Shown here piece by piece: positions 15,232-25,119 of a DNA stretch of 64,000 nucleotides. The notes beneath the pieces were generated by a model. The model made no database searches and was not told the DNA's origin. It worked only from the letters and a program-made list of their open reading frames with translations. Each line of letters begins with the position of its first letter. The first letter of the stretch is position 1. This stretch comes from Nitrosospira multiformis (GTDB lineage Bacteria > Pseudomonadota > Gammaproteobacteria > Burkholderiales > Nitrosomonadaceae), in the NCBI RefSeq assembly GCF_900110185.1, contig NZ_FOCT01000013.1, positions 1 to 64,000 of the forward strand, read 5' to 3'. Position numbers and translations under genes: made by a program.

Positions 15232-15512
15232 CCAGCTGTAACTGGCTTGACCCGAATAGGCGGCTATATGACAATGGTGTGCATATATATATAGGAAAAA
15301 AATCGAGGGTGCCCTTTGGAGTTTTTCCCGGTCGGCGCGCCTGTGTTCCGGCCGCTGCCGCGGGTTGCCGAAAGACGGGATGGAAAGACCGGGAGCGGGA
15401 GGATTCGCCTCCGTCCCCATGATCGTCGCCTGGCATGAGTGCTTGCGTTGAAAAAAGATACCCATATTATCAGCATGGATACTAGCTTACTTGTTCCTCA
15501 GGATGAATTGGC
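15232..15512. other. Intergenic region before the recombinase
   Basis: No gene seen. It contains an alternating AT run (ATATATATATAGG near 15285) and a GC-rich middle. It could hold the core site of the adjacent tyrosine recombinase, but I cannot identify paired repeats. Confidence 0.3.
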
Positions 15513-16502
15513 ATGAGTGAAGAACTGATGGTTCCCCCGGCGACTCAGGCTGTGCCTGCCTCCGGCGCCGCCCTTACCTTTGCACAATTTCGCAAGCTTG
15601 CCGAAGTTCCACCCGAGATCGAGTGGTTCGCCAACATCGACAGCCGGCAGACCCGGCGCGCGTACCAGAACGACCTGCGCGGCTTCATGGCTTTTGCCGG
15701 CATCGTCAGGCCGGAGGACTTTCGGATTGTCACGCGCAGCCATGTGCTAGCCTGGAGGAAGAGCCTGGAAGAGCAGCAACTTGGTGGCGCCACCATCAGG
15801 AGGAAACTGGCGGCGCTCTCCTCCCTGTTCGAGTATCTGTGCGAGTCCAATGCGGTCACGCACAATCCGGTCAAAGGCGTGAAGCGCCCCCCGGTCGAAT
15901 CCTGGCAGGGTAAGACTCCTGCACTGGGCGATGTTCAGGCGCGCGCTCTGCTCGAGGCGCCAAACGCGAAAACGCTCAAGGGCAAGCGTGACCGGGCGAT
16001 TCTCTCCGCCCTGCTCTATCACGGCATCCGGCGCGAGGAATTGGCCAAACTGAAGGTGAAGGACTACAACCAGATGCGCCGCGGGGTGCCGCACCTACGC
16101 ATCAAGGGCAAGGGCGGCAAGATGCGCTTCATTCCCACCCATCCGGGTACACTCACCCTGATTGAAGAGTATCTGCAGGCCGCGGGCCATGGACCTCATC
16201 CCGATGCGCCCTTGTTCCGGCCGGTCAAAAATAATGTGCACGGCCATACCATGACACCACTGACTCCCGATTCCATCTATTTCGAGGTGGTGTTGAAGTA
16301 TTTAAGGAAATTGGGGATTTTTGGGGAGAATATGGGGCCGCATGTGATGCGGGCGACGGCCGCGACCAATGCGCTGGATAACGGGGCTGACATCGCCAAG
16401 GTGCAGGAGTGGCTGGGACATGCCAATATTGCCACCACCCGCATCTATGACCACCGCAAGACCCGGCCGGAGGATAGTCCGACGTTTAAAGTTATGTATT
16501 GA
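15513..16502 (+). CDS. Tyrosine recombinase (XerC/D-like integrase)
   Basis: 329 aa. The N-terminal SAM-like DNA-binding domain (residues 30-125; SRQTRRAYQNDLRGFM, ATIRRKLAALSSLFEYL) precedes the catalytic domain. The catalytic set is complete: Arg173 (HGIRREELAKL), Lys in IKGKGGKMR near 200, His277 and Arg280 (HVMRATAATN), His303 (LGHANIATT) and Tyr312. Such enzymes integrate, excise or resolve plasmid dimers. It stands alone. A remnant of a related gene lies at 21205-21290, so at least two copies have existed here. AGGA about 8 bases upstream is a weak ribosome-binding site. Confidence 0.92.
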   Translation: MSEELMVPPATQAVPASGAALTFAQFRKLAEVPPEIEWFANIDSRQTRRAYQNDLRGFMAFAGIVRPEDFRIVTRSHVLAWRKSLEEQQLGGATIRRKLAALSSLFEYLCESNAVTHNPVKGVKRPPVESWQGKTPALGDVQARALLEAPNAKTLKGKRDRAILSALLYHGIRREELAKLKVKDYNQMRRGVPHLRIKGKGGKMRFIPTHPGTLTLIEEYLQAAGHGPHPDAPLFRPVKNNVHGHTMTPLTPDSIYFEVVLKYLRKLGIFGENMGPHVMRATAATNALDNGADIAKVQEWLGHANIATTRIYDHRKTRPEDSPTFKVMY

Positions 16503-16613
16503 GGATGTTGGACAGATTAACGGTAAACGTCCGGCCTTTACCGAATGTAATGTATGAATATGACGACTTCAGTTGACAGTTTTTAATAAATTCAGACTGT
16601 TTTCAGGAGTCTT

Positions 16614-19600
16614 TCAGATGCTCACCAGCTCAATTTTGGCAGGTCGGGCGGCGATCACATATCTTAGGTTATACACCGGATACTTGTATTCCGTGCTCAG
16701 ATTATACTGATCGGCTACGATGATGGTATCACTCGTCGGATCATTGTCCTTATACTGGAGGAAGATGGGTGCATGGCCAATCCCCCCCCCCAAAGTCCGA
16801 CCCGTGTCGCGCACCTCATTAAAGGCTTGCTCATCGGTCCATAGCTGAAGCAGGGTGCCAGGTAGCATGTTCTGGGGCCATTTGTCTTTAGTAATCGTTA
16901 TGCCGCCTGCACGACCGGCTATCATATCGGCGAACAGCAGCGCACCGATAGGCCCCTTCCCCCGGCACGACCGGGGGAGACCCTGCCAGTTGATGTGCTC
17001 CGAATTTGAATAAAAGAGCTTTACGAATGAGGGTCCGGACAGTTTGTCTCCGCTGTGGGTGCGAATGTGCGGGAAATGGTGATCAAAGCCCCTCAGCTCA
17101 AAGGTCTCTACATCGTTTTCGCGGAGAGTATCCAGCAGATATTGATAGCAGGCATCGACGCAAACGTCTCTTGATCTCGGCACCCTTGAGCGACTCTTGA
17201 TGTGTTGGGCCAACAACTCTGCGAGGTCAACCGATTGCGGTGAAGCATCAAGTGGATCACCGACGATCTTAACTTTGGAGGCGGTGGAAGAAGGAACCTG
17301 ACCGGTAACTATGCTCTGGATGAGGTCCAGCGGAATGCCACGAACCGCTCCTGCGCCGGTCATCATATCAAGAACCTGCCCGGTTTCGCCGCGGCTGAGA
17401 GGAGTAGATTGCTGTCCGGAAACCGATGCGCCCGAAGGATTGCCCGGTGCGGGTACGGGTTGTGCCACCCCCCCAGGAGGGGATACATTGTTATTCTTGT
17501 TTTTTGCATCCTGATTCTGCGCAGCATTGAATAAAGCGCCAGACACCGAAGCGTTCTTTGCGCCTGCCGGTGTGCCGAGGGGGGGGAAGCCGAAGAGCAT
17601 GGGGACGAGTGCGGCGAGCGTTTTGGACAGTTCTACCTGGGCATTGAGGTTAGAAGCGACCTGCTGGCCGACTTGCGCGGCTCCCTCAGCAGAAGCCTGG
17701 GTGACCGCGCTGGCAAGTGTGGCTGCCTGTGTGATACCGGTCATATCCCTGAAGAGATTGGCCGCCGCAATGGCCTGCAGGATACCTGGCATGCCGATCG
17801 GATCGGGCAGCGCCGTAGGGTTCATGATATTTACCACCGGTGAATCCAGTCTACCCGGTTGCTGCGGCTGGTTGGCATCCTGCTGGCCCGCCTGCAGGGG
17901 CGCGATCTCCGGCGAGGTCACAGGAGGCGGCGAATCCTGCCAATTCCAGAACCGAGTGAAATCGAGCTTCTCGGCTGAGTTGAATCGACCAAGTACCGCT
18001 TCGCCGAACACGCCGTCCGTTGGCAAAGCAATGCGTTGCCTAGTGACGCGATCGAGGTTGATATTGTTCTTCACCCAATCATTCCACTCTTTATCCGCAC
18101 GGTTGTGCCAAATAAAGCCCAGACAATTACCTACCACGGCTACCGGTTTCGGGTCGATCGATTCTGTGATGGGCTGGCCGTTGAAGCTGTATTGACTCAA
18201 TTGCATCGTGAGAAAATGCGCATCGACATTCATCCAGATCTGCTGACTGTAATACAAAGCATGCTGATTAAGCAGATCTGAAAGTTCGTTGGATACCACC
18301 GCTTGGTCGAACTCCAGGAGCTTGATTGAGGCTTTCGTTTTATCCACAAAGAACTTTAATGTAAAGGTCTTATAGTGGTTGCCCAAGAGTTTGAACTGAA
18401 ATGAAGAGGATTGAATGAAATCATTGGCCGGATTATCGAAGACGACAACGATCCGATCTATTTTGCTCAGCGGTAAAGGTTGAATGATGTCCGGATTCAC
18501 TCGGAAGCTGCTAAACCCGGTGCCGTTGTCGGTAACGTCCGTGGTTTGGCCATCCTCGGCGATGATAGTAAAGTGCTTAAGCGAATCACTCTCGTTTGTA
18601 TCCCATTTGATATTGTATAACTGAATGTCTGAATTCATCGACCATGAGAGGGATTCCCGATCGAAATCGCTGATCAATCCTAAGCGGTTCAAATTCTTCA
18701 GGCTGACTGCGAACTTTGCCGCTGCGATGGCTTTACCACGTCCTTCCTGCATTGCTGAATAGGGTGGCGGTGCCGTGAATCGCACATTGACGCGATTGGT
18801 GCTGGCCACAAGCAGTTCCCGGGTTAACGGATTCAATGCTGATCTGATAAGTACGTTCTTGAAGCGTTCTATGAGGCGTTCGTCTTTGAAGTCGAAGACT
18901 TCCATCGGAATAAAGAGGCAACGGCGATAGCTCTCCAGTCGCACTTCTGTTCTGTAGACCTGAATCACTTGCCAGTACTGCATGGTGAGGGCATGCATAT
19001 GATTGTAGTTAGTGATGGTTCGCGTGCTGATACTCTCTGACTCCGTATCAAGCACTTCGGTGACCACCGAGGCTCTTCGGTTTCTAGCAGAGAAGGATTT
19101 TTGCTGGGTGCTGCTATCGATTTTTTGTTGCATTGTGGAGCTGATGTTGCGCTCACCGCTTGATGAGGTATATGCGTTAGTGTTCGTATCCGTATCTCCG
19201 GATGTGTGTTGACCGCCCATCCCGGCAAGAATGGCAAAGCTCCATCCCCCCTGTGATTCCGAGTAGGTTTCTGAGTCCGAATCAACCTCTGATGACCCCT
19301 CTTGCATTTCGCGCGCTGTGGCTTCAACGATTTCACTCATCGCCCTGCTTTGGGTCAGCGTATTGGAAAGGCGTTCGGTTTGCGAGATATCCTCTATAGT
19401 GGTTCCGCTGCTTGCTCGTCGCCAGTTGATTACCGCGACCTTGGTGCTTTCTCCGGGAGCCAAGGCCACGCAGTGGAGCAGCGAACCGTTCGTAATCCCC
19501 TCCACATACCAGCTTTGCGAATAATTCAGGAGCGCGCCAAAGCCAGGTTCTGTAAATCCGGCATTTTGATCATCGAGGTTGAAACTGACTTTGCCCGATC

Positions 19601-20186
19601 TCTCCAGCGGTTTATAGTGCTTCGCTTCTATCCGGGGAGATTTAATCAGGACCACACTGTTGTATCGGACGATCTCAACGGGGTACTCTCCAGTACGGGG
19701 CACCAGATCCTGCGGAGTTTCGGGATCGGCATTGCTATCCATTCCCAGGCCATATTCGGCGTTCACCACGCGGACTGCGGCCAGGTAAGGAGGCCACAGG
19801 GCCAGATCGCGGATCGATTGAATGGCCATCGTATCTCTAATTTTCCTCCCAGTGACTTCGCCAATACCCTTAATCGTTTTAATGCCCAGCTCACGTACCC
19901 TGGCGATGTCTGAAGTATTCACCCCTTCGTCCAGCATGTGCCGGGGAATCTGCATTGTCCTTGCAGAATCCGCGTGGACATCATCAATCGCATTAATGTA
20001 GGTTGCTGAGCGAAAGACTTCTGAAAAAGCCAAGTCAAAAACCGAAAGAATACCGATGCCATTCAAAGCTGCTTCGGCACCGGCAGAGACGCCATTCAAG
20101 TTGCTGACAGGACCTCGAATCAGTTGATCGAGTGAAAGATGAAGTACTGAGGATTTGAAATAGTCTCTGGGGTTGATGGGGTTCAT
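16614..20186 (-). CDS. 1190-aa protein of unknown function with C-terminal hydrolase-like region
   Basis: No family recognised. Residues about 100-120 resemble a helix-hairpin-helix (ELGIKTIKGIGEVTGRK). Residues 270-390 are Ser/Thr/Asp-rich (SSEVDSDSETYSES; DTDTNTNAYTSSSGE) and coiled. Residues 780-1000 form a Pro/Gln/Ala/Gly-rich linker. The last 190 residues look like a separate domain: CVDACYQYL, then GGGIGHAPIFLQY and TIIVADQYN, an order of Cys, His and Asp that would suit a papain/NlpC-like cysteine hydrolase. No signal peptide. A run of 10 G on the coding strand falls just before that His, with further G/C runs upstream. A large effector or surface-acting protein is possible. Confidence 0.5.
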   Translation of the reverse strand: MNPINPRDYFKSSVLHLSLDQLIRGPVSNLNGVSAGAEAALNGIGILSVFDLAFSEVFRSATYINAIDDVHADSARTMQIPRHMLDEGVNTSDIARVRELGIKTIKGIGEVTGRKIRDTMAIQSIRDLALWPPYLAAVRVVNAEYGLGMDSNADPETPQDLVPRTGEYPVEIVRYNSVVLIKSPRIEAKHYKPLERSGKVSFNLDDQNAGFTEPGFGALLNYSQSWYVEGITNGSLLHCVALAPGESTKVAVINWRRASSGTTIEDISQTERLSNTLTQSRAMSEIVEATAREMQEGSSEVDSDSETYSESQGGWSFAILAGMGGQHTSGDTDTNTNAYTSSSGERNISSTMQQKIDSSTQQKSFSARNRRASVVTEVLDTESESISTRTITNYNHMHALTMQYWQVIQVYRTEVRLESYRRCLFIPMEVFDFKDERLIERFKNVLIRSALNPLTRELLVASTNRVNVRFTAPPPYSAMQEGRGKAIAAAKFAVSLKNLNRLGLISDFDRESLSWSMNSDIQLYNIKWDTNESDSLKHFTIIAEDGQTTDVTDNGTGFSSFRVNPDIIQPLPLSKIDRIVVVFDNPANDFIQSSSFQFKLLGNHYKTFTLKFFVDKTKASIKLLEFDQAVVSNELSDLLNQHALYYSQQIWMNVDAHFLTMQLSQYSFNGQPITESIDPKPVAVVGNCLGFIWHNRADKEWNDWVKNNINLDRVTRQRIALPTDGVFGEAVLGRFNSAEKLDFTRFWNWQDSPPPVTSPEIAPLQAGQQDANQPQQPGRLDSPVVNIMNPTALPDPIGMPGILQAIAAANLFRDMTGITQAATLASAVTQASAEGAAQVGQQVASNLNAQVELSKTLAALVPMLFGFPPLGTPAGAKNASVSGALFNAAQNQDAKNKNNNVSPPGGVAQPVPAPGNPSGASVSGQQSTPLSRGETGQVLDMMTGAGAVRGIPLDLIQSIVTGQVPSSTASKVKIVGDPLDASPQSVDLAELLAQHIKSRSRVPRSRDVCVDACYQYLLDTLRENDVETFELRGFDHHFPHIRTHSGDKLSGPSFVKLFYSNSEHINWQGLPRSCRGKGPIGALLFADMIAGRAGGITITKDKWPQNMLPGTLLQLWTDEQAFNEVRDTGRTLGGGIGHAPIFLQYKDNDPTSDTIIVADQYNLSTEYKYPVYNLRYVIAARPAKIELVSI
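16782..16791 (-). repeat. 10-G homopolymer inside the 1190-aa gene
   Basis: Ten consecutive C on the plus strand (G in the coding strand) encode the triple Gly before GHAPIF. Tracts of this length slip during replication; a one-base change would remove the last ~60 residues. An 8-base run lies at 17579-17586 in the same gene. Confidence 0.9.
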
Positions 20187-20418
20187 AGTTAAGCAGTATA
20201 AGGATTGGTCGGTCTGTCAGGGGCATAGGGTTGAAGCGTCGTTCTCTGTTCTGGATTCATAGTCTCGGATAACTCTCAACTGTAGCGGTGGGCGGCGGTT
20301 TTTTACCATAGAGAGGAAAACAATCATCAGTAGAACGAAGATTGTCATCGTTCCGAATATCAGATCCTGAACGATTCATAGAAGTTGGAGAATCGATTCG
20401 GCGGTGAGAGCTTTATGG
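20187..20418. other. Intergenic stretch upstream of the 1190-aa gene
   Basis: No gene or clear signal seen. It should carry the promoter of the leftward 1190-aa gene unless that gene is co-transcribed with the broken membrane gene to its right. Confidence 0.3.
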
Positions 20419-21023
20419 TTAACTACTCCTCTGCTTGCGCATGAAGGTAAGGAAATGTACCTGAGTCAGCTCTGCAATATGCGCGGTGTAACAGGTGATG
20501 CTGGCATTCACAACACTAGTTAAAATACGAAGAACAACTTCCCCAAATGCAGCCCCTAGAAGGGTCGTATAAAACGCTACCCCTAACCCGCTCAGGGGTC
20601 CACCGGTAATGGGGCGCTCGAAATCGTGTAAAGGTTTTCGATGTGGGACCGAAATACGCTTACTTGTGCGCAATCGAGAAATGTCTTGGAATCGTCGACT
20701 TCTTCGAGAATCCGAACCTGCTCTGAAGCAAGTCGTGTTCCACGATCTATGAACTTCACGTCGGAATATGACTTGCCGATGCAACCCACTCCGACTGTGA
20801 ACAGGAGTATGTAGAGCCCCACGGTAACTAGGTTTTCGCCGAATGAGGGGATAAACCAAGCGATTGTGAAAAAGAAGAAAACTACTAATAACGCTGCGAA
20901 CCAAGCTTTCCAAGTTGCAAGCCCACTGGGCTTTTCAAATAAGGATGCGAAGCTCTCAGGGGAGTCCGTTCGATTTGTCTTCTGCATTATTTTTGTTAAA
21001 CCCGTAAAGATGATTTCTAACAT
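20419..21023 (-). pseudogene. Broken MotA/TolQ/ExbB-like proton-channel gene
   Basis: The frame from 21023 encodes two membrane helices (LLVVFFFFTIAWFIPSF; VTVGLYILLFTVGVG) and continues to RSHIENLYTISS, stopping at 20592. One frame over, the sequence resumes with GGPLSGLGVAFYTTLLGAAF, the glycine-rich channel helix characteristic of MotA/TolQ/ExbB proteins. The usual 50-60 residues between these parts are missing, so an internal deletion and a frameshift have both happened. It lies upstream of and on the same strand as the 1190-aa gene, which suggests the two once worked together. Confidence 0.6.
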
Positions 21024-21402
21024 CTACAACATCTTACGTCAATAGATGAGCTTGAGCTTTATCATGACATTTTAGGGTATGACAAAATAAGATGCCGCCA
21101 ACACTGTTTCGCGACCACATCCCAAGTTTGAATCATCTTACAAATTTTATTGTCGAGTTTAGTTTAACTCACCATAATCCTGAATATTGACCACGCATTT
21201 ATCCATCCTGCTCTACGATGGGTTGCGGCGCGAGGAATTCACAAAGCCAAGATGAAGGACTGCAAATCAGACCTGCTGAGTTCGAAAGCCTCAACTCCAC
21301 CGGCCCATCGTAAGGTACTACTGACGGGCGCCTATCAGACAAAGAAGGAAATGCTTCTCCGGGGTCAGCAGTAGTTAACCTTAAGTAAGTAATAGGTGAG
21401 GA
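21024..21402. other. Gap holding an integrase remnant
   Basis: Apart from the integrase remnant at 21205-21290 I see no gene. The right end contains the promoter and ribosome-binding site (TAGGTGAGGA) of the lipoprotein at 21403. Confidence 0.4.
21205..21290 (+). pseudogene. Tyrosine recombinase remnant
   Basis: LLYDGLRREEFTK read here matches LLYHGIRREELAK of the intact recombinase at 15513-16502. At DNA level CGGCGCGAGGAATT is identical, and GAAGGACT recurs at the equivalent spacing. A stop follows and nothing more of the catalytic domain remains. Confidence 0.7.
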
Positions 21403-23109
21403 ATGTTCAAATTCTTGAGTAAATTTATAACGTTAATTATATTAGCAATTCTGACTTCAGGCTGTGTTGCTCCCGGGCTGGAGCTATATCAAAAAGCTCT
21501 AGCCAACCAACAAGCTGCTTACCAGCAAGCCCTAGATCAGCAATATGGATCTCATCGGCACCCCATTTTTAATGGCCTGGATGTACCCCAAGTTACGCCG
21601 ACAGTCGGCATGACCCTAGAACAGCAGGAGCAGGAACGACAGAAAGCCGAAATGCAAAGGCTCGCTGAATTACAAAGGCAGAGCAAGGAAGGAGCGAATG
21701 AGATCACCATCGCTCTCGCTCAAAAGCTGCTTGTAGGCACTTTGAAGGGGAGTACCTGCGATGAAAAAATCGGCGTTGAAATCAATCTCACCGGGCCGCA
21801 CAGTAGGGACAGGCATATACTCAGAGCCAACGGTACTCTTCGAACATTCCGCCAGCCAGAGCAATCGGACTCACCTGCTATCGAAACAGCCCTGGGGGGA
21901 AGCTTTGATATCAATACCGGAGTTCTTAACCTGCGATCAGTGCCCAAACCTCCGACGAGGGAACAGATTATGGAGGAGCAACGGCGACGGCAACAGGCAG
22001 CCGCCGAAATCGAGACCAAGCAGCGGGAATGGGAGGGAGAATATATAAGAATGCTTCAGGCGCTACCGCGAATGACGCCGGAAGAGAGAGTACGAGTACG
22101 TCAGGAAAACCAGATCAAGGAGAATGCCCTAAAGGAGGAATATTACAGGGTAGGAAAAATGAACATGCAACCTCTGGCACCAACTCCCCCACCGATTTCT
22201 TTATCTATGGATATTGCCCGTGATGCCCACGGCAGAGGATGGGCAGGCGTGATCGAAGGCGATGGCTTTAATGATTGCTCCGAAATAGTACTAGCAACCG
22301 GGGGAGACTCAAGAACAAGGGAACTGCCTCCTATCACCGGTGAAGTCGCATATGGAAGGGCCAGACCCCGTGGATATGCCTGGCCAAGCATAAAGATGCA
22401 AATATATTGGTTAAATATTGCGGCTACACAAGGGTATGCCGATGCTAATTTTGCCCTTGGGCAGCTCTATGAAAATCAAGGGCAGCAACTGCCGCAAGGC
22501 TATCAGCGTGCGCTTCAATATTATCAGGCCGCTGCTAACAAGGGCAATGCCCCGGCTCAAGCGGCTCTCTCTCGCATGTATGCCAACGGATGGGGAATTC
22601 AACGTGATACCAAGGAAAGTCAACGCTGGGCAAAACTGGCCGAGAGTCAATACCTACAGGCCTCAAAAGTTTGCACTGCACCAAAAATGATTAAAGAGAT
22701 CGACCGATTGATGAAAGAAACCCGTGATGACCCTGCCGTAAAAACCCTCACCGCCGCCTCAATTTTGGTAGGTCAGATGGCTGTTGACCTTGGTACATTT
22801 AGAATTATGGCCATTACTCCTGAGAAATTTTCTTCCATTGACCGCCCATTTCAATGTACCGCCACGGCTAGCCGAAGTGGTGCACGCGCCAAGAATCTGT
22901 CGACTGATTCTGAGCATGCTAAAACCGGAGAGCGTCTTGATAAAGCTGTAAGGGACAAAATTGCGGACGTAACAACAGAAATGGGTAAGAGTGATTTCAA
23001 GCAGCCATTCAAGGTTGATCCGCTGGGGAATCAACTCTATAAACTGACATGGATCCCCCAAATGCTTGAGTTATCCCGAGAGTATTCCGTCGTGGTCGAT
23101 TTACATTAA
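21403..23109 (+). CDS. Lipoprotein with Sel1-like repeats
   Basis: 568 aa. Residues 1-21 form a lipoprotein signal with lipobox LTSGC, so it should be anchored in a membrane. Residues 25-90 and 185-250 are Gln/Glu/Arg-rich coiled coil. Residues about 335-405 contain Sel1/TPR-like repeats (YWLNIAATQGYADANFALGQLY; YYQAAANKGNAPAQAALSRMY; GWGIQRDTKESQRWAKLAE), which bind partner proteins. The C-terminal 130 residues are unassigned. GTGAGGA precedes the ATG. It forms a one-gene unit; the neighbouring pentapeptide-repeat gene is on the other strand. Function unknown, probably an envelope scaffold. Confidence 0.7.
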   Translation: MFKFLSKFITLIILAILTSGCVAPGLELYQKALANQQAAYQQALDQQYGSHRHPIFNGLDVPQVTPTVGMTLEQQEQERQKAEMQRLAELQRQSKEGANEITIALAQKLLVGTLKGSTCDEKIGVEINLTGPHSRDRHILRANGTLRTFRQPEQSDSPAIETALGGSFDINTGVLNLRSVPKPPTREQIMEEQRRRQQAAAEIETKQREWEGEYIRMLQALPRMTPEERVRVRQENQIKENALKEEYYRVGKMNMQPLAPTPPPISLSMDIARDAHGRGWAGVIEGDGFNDCSEIVLATGGDSRTRELPPITGEVAYGRARPRGYAWPSIKMQIYWLNIAATQGYADANFALGQLYENQGQQLPQGYQRALQYYQAAANKGNAPAQAALSRMYANGWGIQRDTKESQRWAKLAESQYLQASKVCTAPKMIKEIDRLMKETRDDPAVKTLTAASILVGQMAVDLGTFRIMAITPEKFSSIDRPFQCTATASRSGARAKNLSTDSEHAKTGERLDKAVRDKIADVTTEMGKSDFKQPFKVDPLGNQLYKLTWIPQMLELSREYSVVVDLH

Positions 23110-23481
23110 GCGTTTTTTGATTTTCTTCTGAATTGACCCCCTTAAGAGACTGGAATTGACAACATTTTCTTAGATATTATGCGAAGCAACCACCGCAAGC
23201 TGATTAGGTGAGTAACGTAGACGATGCGGGTAAGTCAGCTGAGAATGATAACGTCCTTTATCATTCATAAAGCTGTGGCAAAAGGGAGTGATTTTTTGCT
23301 ACAAATACTGCTTCGGATACGCGGGGAAATCCTGTAACGGTACATCGTTGCGCCTGTTTCAACTGCCGGGATAATGACTGATAGACCGCCACGCAGCTCT
23401 TACTTGCGATGAGACTCTTTTTTGTCTCTTATGGAGACCCGTTTGAGTATACCTTCACGATGCAACCAGCTCACCTCCTTC
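23110..23481. other. Intergenic region with an inverted repeat
   Basis: No gene. Between the converging lipoprotein and pentapeptide genes lies a perfect inverted repeat, GAATGATAA-6-TTATCATTC (23241-23264), and a GAGAC/GTCTC stem around a T-rich loop near 23409-23426 that might end transcription from either side. Confidence 0.45.
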
Positions 23482-25119
23482 TCACTTAATCCTGAAGTAA
23501 TTTCTCAGCGCCAGCAGAAACAAAAAAATCAGTACGGCTGAAAAGATTGTCTGGGTGATTCCGGCAAATACCACCACATCGGGCATGATTGGGCCCAGTT
23601 CATTTTTTCCATAAAGACAGACATAGCTTTGCATCAGCTTTTCAGAGCGGCTTAACCCTGAAATAACAAGACCATTATTAACAGAAAGGTAGAGTGCAGC
23701 CATTAGCGGGCTGCTTGAAGTCTCACTAACACAAGTTAACGGTGGGATAGTCGAGAGAATCTCAATACTGTCCCAGCCTGAGAATTCCAAATGTGCGGAA
23801 AGGTAATATAGCCAAAAGACAGCTGTGGCGCTCATCCACCATAAGAGGGGACGGAACGCTGAGCGGCCGAAATCCGAGAGCCGTTGATAGAAAAGCCCTG
23901 CCCAGTAGCGCCCCGCACCGGGCCAGATCTTCTTGCCCTTGAAAAGGTTGGTTGGACATGGCCATTTTTTGTCTTCAACACCGCGTAAGGATTTGATCTC
24001 ATCAGCAAGAAAATTCAGCTCGCGTTGATAGTCATGCCCTTGAGTGGCAAGCCGTCTTAATGCGCGCCATCGTGCCGCGATATCCGGTTCATTACCTAAT
24101 GCTTGCACAGATAAATGATCAAGCCTTGGGGCTTCCGCAAAATTCGCTTGCTCGAAGTCGGGAACAGAAAGAAATCTCACATTCTTGAGAGTAAAAAAAC
24201 TCTGCCCCTTAATAGCGACGAAGTTAGCCTCCTTCCGGAAAGTAGTTCCAGAAAAATCTGCAATGCTCTCAAAAATGACTTGGTAAAACCCCGCATTGCC
24301 GCAGAACATGGCTTCGTCGAATCCCACATTGTCGCTGAACTTCGTTTTATAGAACCCCGCGTTGCTGTAGAACATCACCTTTTCGAACTTCGCAGGTTTG
24401 CTGAATGTTGCTTCGTCGAACCACACATTGTCGCTGAACTTCGCTTCCTCGAAACCAGCATTGCCGCTGAAGGCCGCGTTCCCAAACCTTGCATAGCCAC
24501 CGAACTTCGCCCTCTTGAAATTCGCATCGCCACTGAATGTTGCATTCAAGAACTCCCCAGCGCCGTCGAATTTCGCGTTCTCGAACACTATATAGCCACT
24601 GAATGTTGCTGCCTCGAAAACTGCATCGCTGCTGAACTTCGCGTTCTCAAACAACGTATCGCCATTGAACACTGCTTCCGCAAAACCCGCTTTGCTAAAC
24701 TTCGCTCTCATGAATTTCGCATAGTCGCTGAACGTTGCGTTCTCGAACCTCGCCTCGCCGCTAAATGTTGCATTCCAGAAGTCCGCATCACTACTGAACG
24801 TCGTGTTCCTGAACTCCGCATCGCCGTTGAACTTTGCTTCCCTGAATAGAGCCTGCTTTGCGAATTTAACTTCTGTAAAATCTACCTCTCCTGGGAACTC
24901 AAAATTGGAGAAGTCAGCCTCATCTTCGAAATTTTGCCCAGAGAAATCGCTCCTCGCGGCAGTGAACCAACTTTGAGTAGCTGCATTCTGAGCTCCTTTC
25001 CCCGGCAGCCACTCTTCAGTCTCCATAAGCTTATCCTGCCGGCCCAGCATCTCCTTAGCCCAAACATTCCAGGCCTCCCGGCCCTTTTTATAAAGAGCCA
25101 GGGTCCCTTCTTTATTCAT
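23482..25119 (-). CDS. Pentapeptide-repeat membrane protein
   Basis: 545 aa. Residues about 55-290 consist of some 45 pentapeptide units of the A(x)F type (ANATFSGDA, FENAKFSSD), which fold as a right-handed beta-helix. The helix opens after an N-terminal helical segment with LYKKGREAWNVW. Residues 335-375 are a charged helix, and two or three membrane helices follow (SAFRPLLWWMSATAVFWLYY; TQTIFSAVLIFLFLLALR). So the repeat domain faces the cytoplasm. The Val/Phe-rich pattern is that of repeat proteins with C-terminal ion-channel-like helices. Role unknown; not a DNA-gyrase-protecting Qnr, which has no membrane part. Confidence 0.85.
   Translation of the reverse strand: MNKEGTLALYKKGREAWNVWAKEMLGRQDKLMETEEWLPGKGAQNAATQSWFTAARSDFSGQNFEDEADFSNFEFPGEVDFTEVKFAKQALFREAKFNGDAEFRNTTFSSDADFWNATFSGEARFENATFSDYAKFMRAKFSKAGFAEAVFNGDTLFENAKFSSDAVFEAATFSGYIVFENAKFDGAGEFLNATFSGDANFKRAKFGGYARFGNAAFSGNAGFEEAKFSDNVWFDEATFSKPAKFEKVMFYSNAGFYKTKFSDNVGFDEAMFCGNAGFYQVIFESIADFSGTTFRKEANFVAIKGQSFFTLKNVRFLSVPDFEQANFAEAPRLDHLSVQALGNEPDIAARWRALRRLATQGHDYQRELNFLADEIKSLRGVEDKKWPCPTNLFKGKKIWPGAGRYWAGLFYQRLSDFGRSAFRPLLWWMSATAVFWLYYLSAHLEFSGWDSIEILSTIPPLTCVSETSSSPLMAALYLSVNNGLVISGLSRSEKLMQSYVCLYGKNELGPIMPDVVVFAGITQTIFSAVLIFLFLLALRNYFRIK

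Noticed and set aside
15232..15512. attachment site or tRNA gene next to the recombinase
   Set aside because: No tRNA cloverleaf and no repeat shared with another part of the window could be found.
17527..18195. 222-codon plus-strand ORF opposite the 1190-aa gene
   Set aside because: It mirrors the Pro/Ala/Gly-rich linker of the coding strand and has no domain or ribosome-binding site.
24115..24849. 244-codon plus-strand ORF opposite the pentapeptide gene
   Set aside because: Its repetitive sequence is the antisense of the pentapeptide repeats; no ribosome-binding site.
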